Source: Thermodesulfovibrio sp.
Lineage (GTDB): Bacteria > Nitrospirota > Thermodesulfovibrionia > Thermodesulfovibrionales > JdFR-85
Assembly (NCBI GenBank): GCA_027016675.1
Contig: JALUSH010000025.1
Coordinates: forward strand, 1-9,815
Length of the DNA: 9,815 nt
Reading direction: 5' to 3'
The notes under the pieces are model-generated. The model worked only from the letters and a program-made list of their open reading frames with translations. It did not search any database and was not told the DNA's origin. The translations under genes were made by a program, and so were the position numbers. Positions 6,942-9,815 of the stretch are shown here, piece by piece (the first letter of the stretch is position 1; every line of letters starts with the position of its first letter).

Positions 6942-7772
6942 TGCATAGGAGTTGAGTTTGTAGAAAAGTCTTTCTGATTCTGTAAGTTGTTTATAAGCGA
7001 ATTCTTTCAACCGTGTAAGATTCTTATCACCTTTTATATTATTCAAATAATCCAGGTAATCTGCCCATGTCCGACGCAAAGAACTAAATCTCTGAAAATT
7101 AGTCCGCCACCAGTGTTCATCATGGCCTCCCGGTAGTTTCAGGCTTTCTTTATTCTCCTCAAATATGAGCACCTTCTTCTGGTTGTCTATGAATATAGAG
7201 TAATGAGCCATAAAATCCATTCCAAGAAGCCCGTCAAACTCATTTGACAGGTCTTTTGTGATAATCACAGGCACCATCTCCTCTATAGCATCCTTTACAC
7301 TCACTGAATCAAGGATTGTCAGTATTGCAGGAGTTGTACCTCCAATGCCTGCTGCCTGCCACAGCACATTGCCTTCATCCTTGTCCAGTATTCCCATCCG
7401 TTTAGCCAGTCTTTCAAAAATAATAACATCCGCTGCGCCTGTATCAAGTGCCATTAGTGCAGAGTATCTGCCATTTATAGTAACAGGTATAATGATCCTC
7501 CTTGTATTACCTTCAAATGCCTTATAGGGTATTGTAAAGCGATTTTTTGCAGAATCCCTCTCTCCTCTGTTATCATCATTCTTGCCCTGAACTGTCTTTT
7601 CCTGGATATCACCACTGTCGTTATCCCTAAGGCCTCCTGGTCTTGAGTATCTCTCCAGGTCTTCATTGGTAAAATAAGGTGCCTCCTGGGCTGATACAAT
7701 GATACAGAAAGAGGAAGTGATAATTATAAATACAAACAGTATCAAAAGAGCTATCAGTAGCTTTTTGTTCAT
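6903..7772 (-). CDS. Exported retropepsin-like aspartic protease
   Basis: This 289-residue protein begins with MNKKLL and a long hydrophobic signal sequence ending near SAQ-EAP (residues 27-32), so it is probably periplasmic. A low-complexity polar linker (about 45-78) precedes the protease domain. The domain contains the catalytic motif LDTGAAD with D110, T111 and G112, and the second retropepsin landmark FDGLLGMDF (179-187). Enzymes of this type act as dimers with one DTG per subunit. A helical C-terminal extension (about 215-289, with HWWRTNFQRF) is not part of the core. The ATG at 7772 is chosen because it starts a regular signal peptide; a TTG at 7787 would add five residues. Neither has a Shine-Dalgarno sequence. 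The substrate is not known. Confidence 0.82.
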   Translation of the reverse strand: MNKKLLIALLILFVFIIITSSFCIIVSAQEAPYFTNEDLERYSRPGGLRDNDSGDIQEKTVQGKNDDNRGERDSAKNRFTIPYKAFEGNTRRIIIPVTINGRYSALMALDTGAADVIIFERLAKRMGILDKDEGNVLWQAAGIGGTTPAILTILDSVSVKDAIEEMVPVIITKDLSNEFDGLLGMDFMAHYSIFIDNQKKVLIFEENKESLKLPGGHDEHWWRTNFQRFSSLRRTWADYLDYLNNIKGDKNLTRLKEFAYKQLTESERLFYKLNSYASDVGVPMQWRQY

Positions 7773-7779
7773 GGGGTAT

Positions 7780-7807
7780 ATTATCAATTATCAACATATT
7801 CTTTCAA
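7780..7807 (-). promoter_or_regulatory. Candidate promoter for the aspartic-protease gene
   Basis: On the minus strand TTGAAA (7802-7807), a 16-base spacer and GATAAT (7780-7785) fit a sigma-70 promoter. The ATG begins 7 bases beyond the -10, so the transcript would start at or next to the start codon. The element sits within a direct repeat of TTGATAA, which makes the exact -10 uncertain. Confidence 0.5.
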
Positions 7808-7809
7808 TC

Positions 7810-7829
7810 AGTTTATCTTCAAATAAACT
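7810..7829. repeat. 20-bp inverted repeat upstream of the aspartic-protease promoter
   Basis: AGTTTAT (7810-7816) and ATAAACT (7823-7829) are perfect inverted copies separated by 6 bases. The repeat abuts the -35 of the protease promoter on its upstream side, a usual position for an activator or repressor site. No T tract follows that would make it a terminator. Confidence 0.45.
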
Positions 7830-7850
7830 CCAGCGATAAAAGATATATTT

Positions 7851-7864
7851 ATGATTTTAATCAT
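7851..7864. promoter_or_regulatory. FNR/CRP-type operator centred at -41.5 of the membrane-protein gene
   Basis: ATGATTTTAATCAT is a perfect 14-bp dyad that matches the FNR-family pattern TTGAT-N4-ATCAA except at the outermost base of each arm. Its centre is at 7857.5. The predicted start point of the downstream promoter is near 7899, so the box is at -41.5, the standard class II activator position. A Crp/Fnr-family gene lies next door at 8341-9015. Confidence 0.62.
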
Positions 7865-7892
7865 TGTCTGTACCCATATTTATGGGTAAAAT
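7864..7892 (+). promoter_or_regulatory. Promoter of the heme-copper-oxidase-like gene
   Basis: TTGTCT (7864-7869), a 17-base spacer and TAAAAT (7887-7892) make a promoter with a weak -35, as expected when an activator is needed. The start point near 7899 gives a leader of about 35 bases that contains the AGGAGG at 7923-7928. Confidence 0.6.
7871..7888. repeat. 18-bp perfect palindrome over the -10 region
   Basis: TACCCATA-TT-TATGGGTA has 8-base arms with a 2-base centre. It fills the promoter spacer and touches the first two bases of the -10, a position that suits a repressor. Each arm contains TACCCAT, which agrees with the NarL-type heptamer TACYYMT. However, the two heptamers are 4 bases apart rather than the usual 2. 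The cognate factor is unknown. Confidence 0.6.
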
Positions 7893-7933
7893 AAAATCAA
7901 AAGGTAAGACACCAAAATTTAAAGGAGGTATAT

Positions 7934-8344
7934 ATGGACAGGTTTGTAAAAAACTTCATAGTGGTGAGTATAATCTATCTGGCAGTGGCATCAATCATAG
8001 GGGTACTGATGGCAATGGACACAAAATACATCTACCTCAAGTTTATCCACTCCCATTTCATGCTTCTTGGCTGGGTCTCCATGATGATTTACGGAGTAGG
8101 ATACCATATACTGCCAAGATTCTCAGGCAAGCTTATAAAGAGCAAGCTTATTGGCGAGGTTCAGTTCTATCTCTCCAACATCGGGTTGATTGGTCTCACC
8201 CTATTCTACACACTCAGGCAGTATAATCCTGAAAATTCTCTTTACAATGTATTAACCTTTTTAAGTGGCTCTATAGAGGTCTTCTCTATATTTCTCTTCT
8301 TCTACAATATGCTTGCCACAATACTGGCAAAAGAAGAGGCCTAA
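7934..8344 (+). CDS. Four-helix membrane protein resembling a fragment of heme-copper oxidase subunit I
   Basis: This 136-residue protein has four predicted membrane helices (about 8-27, 41-61, 77-94 and 105-131). The stretch HSHFMLLGWVSMMIYGVGYH is followed by ILPRFSG. It contains H39, H41 and H58 and strongly resembles small stand-alone proteins annotated as cbb3/cytochrome oxidase subunit I-like in anaerobes. True subunit I has 12 or more helices, so this is either a heme- or metal-binding relative or a specialised accessory protein, not a complete oxidase. The ATG has AGGAGG 5 bases upstream. Its promoter carries an FNR-type box. The end overlaps the stop codon of the convergent regulator gene by 4 bases. 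Heme binding is inferred from the histidines only. Confidence 0.78.
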   Translation: MDRFVKNFIVVSIIYLAVASIIGVLMAMDTKYIYLKFIHSHFMLLGWVSMMIYGVGYHILPRFSGKLIKSKLIGEVQFYLSNIGLIGLTLFYTLRQYNPENSLYNVLTFLSGSIEVFSIFLFFYNMLATILAKEEA

Positions 8345-9015
8345 GAACCTATATCCTGCAGGCCAGGGAGGTCAGTTATGATTACATGACCTCCCTGTTC
8401 TTTTATAAGACCCTTTCTCTTAAATTTACTCATGGTCCTGATAGAGGTCTCTACCGTAGTACCCACCATATCAGCAATATCCTGTTTAGTAAGCTTCATA
8501 TTAATAACCCTGCCATCTTCTGTATCCTCGCCCATCTTATCAGCAAGCTTCAACAACAGTGATGCAATACGGGCCTCCACCCTTTCAAGTGCTATATTCT
8601 TCAGCATCTCATGAGAACCTCTCATCCTTTCGCCTATATTCATGGCAAGACAATACATTATTGAGGGGAACCTATCAAGAATCCTCATCAGTGAGTTCCT
8701 GTGTAGCTTTATTACCTCGGTCTTTTCCATTGCTATGGCATTAGCAGGATAGGGGAAACCCTGAAGTACTGCCACAGCACCGAACATATCACCAGGTGAA
8801 ATGATCTCCAGTATTATCTCCTTGCCATCCTGGGACATCTTTGTGATCTTCACCTTCCCGCTTTTCACAATATAAACATAATCTGAAGGGTCACCTTCTC
8901 CAAAGATAATATCCTTCTTATTGTATTGCTCCCTCTTCAGATAGGAATTGAGCTCTTTAAAATCTTCCTCGCCAAGTCCTTTAAACAAAGAAATATTTTT
9001 CAGATCAGCAACCAT
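8341..9015 (-). CDS. Crp/Fnr-family transcription regulator
   Basis: This 224-residue protein has an N-terminal cyclic-nucleotide-binding-like beta-roll (about 10-115), the long dimer helix (about 117-145) and a C-terminal winged helix-turn-helix (about 174-214). The recognition helix reads VETSIR (188-193): E189 and R193 match the conserved DNA-contacting residues, V188 is as in FNR rather than CRP, and I192 replaces the FNR serine. The N-terminus has no cysteine cluster, and the only cysteine is C122, so an FNR-type iron-sulfur cluster is excluded. The cAMP-contacting GE and RS of CRP are GA (79-80) and PA (90-91), so cAMP binding is unlikely. The signal may be NO, CO or heme-based, as in DNR- or CooA-like members. 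GGAGG lies 8 bases from the ATG. The likely target is the neighbouring membrane-protein promoter. Confidence 0.9.
   Translation of the reverse strand: MVADLKNISLFKGLGEEDFKELNSYLKREQYNKKDIIFGEGDPSDYVYIVKSGKVKITKMSQDGKEIILEIISPGDMFGAVAVLQGFPYPANAIAMEKTEVIKLHRNSLMRILDRFPSIMYCLAMNIGERMRGSHEMLKNIALERVEARIASLLLKLADKMGEDTEDGRVINMKLTKQDIADMVGTTVETSIRTMSKFKRKGLIKEQGGHVIITDLPGLQDIGS
8364..8404 (+). terminator. Rho-independent terminator of the membrane-protein gene, inside the regulator CDS
   Basis: CAGGGAGGTCA (8364-8374) and TGACCTCCCTG (8387-8397) form an 11-bp perfect stem with a 12-base loop, followed by TTCTTTT (8398-8404). It lies 19 bases after the stop of the 7934-8344 gene and reads as a terminator on the plus strand only. 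The same bases encode the end of the Crp/Fnr protein (GGHVIITDLPG). Confidence 0.82.
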
Positions 9016-9100
9016 CCTGTATTCCTCCGTTAAAAATGATCTTGCCTTTCAGGGAATTCATCTAAAAATCCTCTCTATAGAACCTCTCTTCTAAAACAAA

Positions 9101-9119
9101 AATTCTGATTGACAGAATT
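9101..9119. repeat. 19-bp inverted repeat at the start site of the Crp/Fnr gene
   Basis: AATTCTG (9101-9107) and CAGAATT (9113-9119) are perfect inverted arms around ATTGA. The repeat covers the predicted transcription start (about 9110) and three bases of the -10, which suits a repressor site. Confidence 0.5.
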
Positions 9120-9125
9120 ATACCA
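9117..9125 (-). promoter_or_regulatory. Extended -10 promoter for the Crp/Fnr gene
   Basis: On the minus strand TGG is followed directly by TATAAT (9117-9122), an extended -10 element. The hexamer 17 bases upstream, GGTTTT, is a poor -35, consistent with an extended -10 type. The predicted leader is about 95 bases. Confidence 0.55.
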
Positions 9126-9156
9126 AAAATCAGCATGATAAAACCTACTCATGTCT

Positions 9157-9189
9157 CTGCCATGAAAAATCTACGATTTTACATGGCAG
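9157..9189. repeat. Long intergenic hairpin, 15-bp stem with one mismatch
   Basis: CTGCCATGAAAAATC (9157-9171) pairs with GATTTTACATGGCAG (9175-9189), with one A-A mismatch and a TAC loop. No T tract follows on either strand, so it is not a standard terminator. Confidence 0.65.
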
Positions 9190-9205
9190 CCTATTGTCTA
9201 CATTC

Positions 9206-9239
9206 AAAAGTCTGCAACTTTTCGGAGAACTCCTAAAAG
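9206..9239. repeat. Two mutually exclusive stem-loops
   Basis: CTTTTCGGAG (9218-9227) pairs with CTCCTAAAAG (9230-9239), with one mismatch and AA between the arms. The CTTTT also belongs to ACTTTT (9217-9222), which pairs with AAAAGT (9206-9211) around CTGCA. Only one of the two structures can form at a time. Confidence 0.5.
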
Positions 9240-9280
9240 GATAGCACTTGACTTTATTGATCATTACCAAATAAACTAAA

Positions 9281-9290
9281 CAAACGTTTG
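9281..9290. promoter_or_regulatory. Palindromic operator candidate for the TetR-type regulator
   Basis: CAAACGTTTG is a perfect 10-bp palindrome 34 bases before the regulator's ATG. It overlaps TTGATT (9288-9293), which with a 17-base spacer and TAATAT (9311-9316) forms a possible promoter. TetR regulators commonly bind such palindromes over their own promoters. Confidence 0.45.
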
Positions 9291-9316
9291 ATTTAATCTT
9301 AACTATATAGTAATAT
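9288..9316 (+). promoter_or_regulatory. Candidate promoter for the TetR-type gene
   Basis: TTGATT-17-TAATAT would start transcription near 9323, leaving essentially no leader before the ATG at 9325. An alternative is TTGACT (9248-9253) with an 18-base spacer and TAAACT (9272-9277), starting near 9284 within the palindrome. The sequence does not decide between them. Confidence 0.35.
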
Positions 9317-9324
9317 TGATACCC

Positions 9325-9815
9325 ATGGAGACCACCAAGAACAGGATACTGGATGCTGCAGAAGAACTCTTTGCTGAAAAAGGTTTTGATGGGGTTAGTG
9401 TGCGGGAGATTACAGCGAGGGCTGGCTGTAATGTGGCAGCAGTCAATTACCATTTTGGAAACAAAAAGGGTCTATACCTTGCCGTCTTCAGAGAGCGGAT
9501 GGCAGAAAGGGCGCGAAAGGTACAGGATGCTTTCTGGAAGGAGATAAATAATGAACCTGTCCCTGATGCTGAAAAGATAATCCGCACCCTTGCAAGGTCC
9601 TTCCTGAAGAGCCCCTTCTCAGAAAAAGAACGAATTCTACATCACAAACTGATAGCAAGAGAGACAAATCGTCCTACAGAGGCCTTTGAGATATTCTACT
9701 CTGAGGTTGTAAAACCATTTTTCAGTGCCCTTCTCAAGCTCCTTGCTCCTTATCTGCCAGAAGGACTTTCTGAGCAGGAAAAAATGCTCTATGTAATGAG
9801 CATAATCTCCCAGGT
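9325..9815 (+). CDS. TetR-family regulator with CerR-type C-terminal domain, cut by right window edge
   Basis: The visible 163 residues begin METTKNRILDAAEELFAEKG. They contain the classic TetR helix-turn-helix at about 25-45 (SVREITARAGCNVAAVNYHF, then GNKKGLY). From about residue 80 the ligand domain (KERILHHKLIARETNRPTEAF and KPFFSALLKLL) resembles the CerR/DUF1956 C-terminal domain, found in regulators often placed beside multidrug efflux operons. The 3' end lies beyond the window, so the neighbours it controls are not visible. There is no Shine-Dalgarno sequence before the ATG. An in-frame TTG at 9316 is the only near alternative start. The predicted role is a repressor that responds to a small molecule. 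Confidence 0.88.
   Translation, partial: METTKNRILDAAEELFAEKGFDGVSVREITARAGCNVAAVNYHFGNKKGLYLAVFRERMAERARKVQDAFWKEINNEPVPDAEKIIRTLARSFLKSPFSEKERILHHKLIARETNRPTEAFEIFYSEVVKPFFSALLKLLAPYLPEGLSEQEKMLYVMSIISQ

Larger units (their letters stand above)
9016..9324. other. Non-coding intergenic region with promoters and stem-loops
   Basis: This 309-base gap separates the divergent Crp/Fnr and TetR-type genes. I find no credible gene in it. It holds the promoter and a 19-bp inverted repeat for the Crp/Fnr gene (9101-9125), a long hairpin (9157-9189), a second palindrome with an alternative pairing (9206-9239), and a palindromic operator-like site before the TetR gene (9281-9290). Confidence 0.7.

Noticed and set aside
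6903..6985. Bidirectional terminator at the convergent protease ends
   Set aside because: Only 4-5 bp stems (TGGG/CCCA and AGAAA/TTTCT) without a following T tract were found.
7864..8226. 120-codon plus-strand frame overlapping the membrane-protein gene
   Set aside because: It lies in another frame of a gene with four clear membrane helices and a strong ribosome site, and its product resembles nothing.
9145..9453. 102-codon minus-strand reading frame in the intergenic region and across the TetR start
   Set aside because: It runs antisense through the conserved TetR DNA-binding domain, has no family resemblance, and its codons cover the hairpin cluster.

Overview
The window is an ordinary-looking bacterial chromosome segment of moderate GC. 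It comes from an anaerobe or microaerophile that probably carries a nickel hydrogenase. The gene order rpsU-yqeY-NIF3-like-dnaG-rpoD, the DUF948/YtxH pair, hypAB, and a short heme-copper-oxidase-like protein beside a Crp/Fnr regulator would suit a Nitrospirota (Thermodesulfovibrio-like) or deltaproteobacterial lineage. That placement is an inference from gene content and protein style, not a database result.

Layout. (1) Positions 1-3902, minus strand, form a macromolecular-synthesis operon: ribosomal protein S21, YqeY, a NIF3-family protein, DNA primase and the start of the primary sigma factor, which runs off the left edge. A perfect TTGACA -35 promoter sits upstream of rpsU. (2) Positions 4051-5808, plus strand, form a tightly coupled operon: a membrane-anchored DUF948 coiled-coil protein, a YtxH-type protein, and the nickel-insertion factors HypA and HypB. 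Its promoter is back-to-back with that of rpsU and places the start site almost on the first ATG. (3) Positions 5857-7772 hold an accessory block: a small AT-rich, six-cysteine secreted protein with no recognised family, a membrane-anchored HExxH zinc metalloprotease, and a convergent, overlapping, exported retropepsin-like aspartic protease. (4) Positions 7773-9015 look like a small respiratory regulatory module: a divergent control region with an FNR-type box exactly at -41.5 and an 18-bp palindrome over the -10, a four-helix heme-copper-oxidase-like membrane protein, and a convergent Crp/Fnr-family regulator. The transcription terminator of the membrane-protein gene lies inside the coding sequence for the C-terminus of the regulator. 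(5) Positions 9016-9324 are non-coding, with two divergent control regions and a cluster of stem-loops. A TetR/CerR-type regulator starts at 9325 and is cut by the right edge.

How the parts work together. Block 1 couples translation, replication priming and transcription. In block 2 HypA and HypB deliver nickel to a [NiFe] hydrogenase (or urease) encoded elsewhere. Block 4 reads as a redox- or NO-responsive switch for a heme protein, and the local Fnr-like protein is the obvious candidate regulator. I found no tRNA, rRNA, CRISPR array, insertion sequence or clear prophage. The most interesting signals are regulatory: the layered operators at 7780-7899, the terminator embedded in a coding sequence, several likely leaderless genes, and the hairpin cluster at 9157-9239. 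The orphan secreted protein is the best candidate for an undescribed gene.
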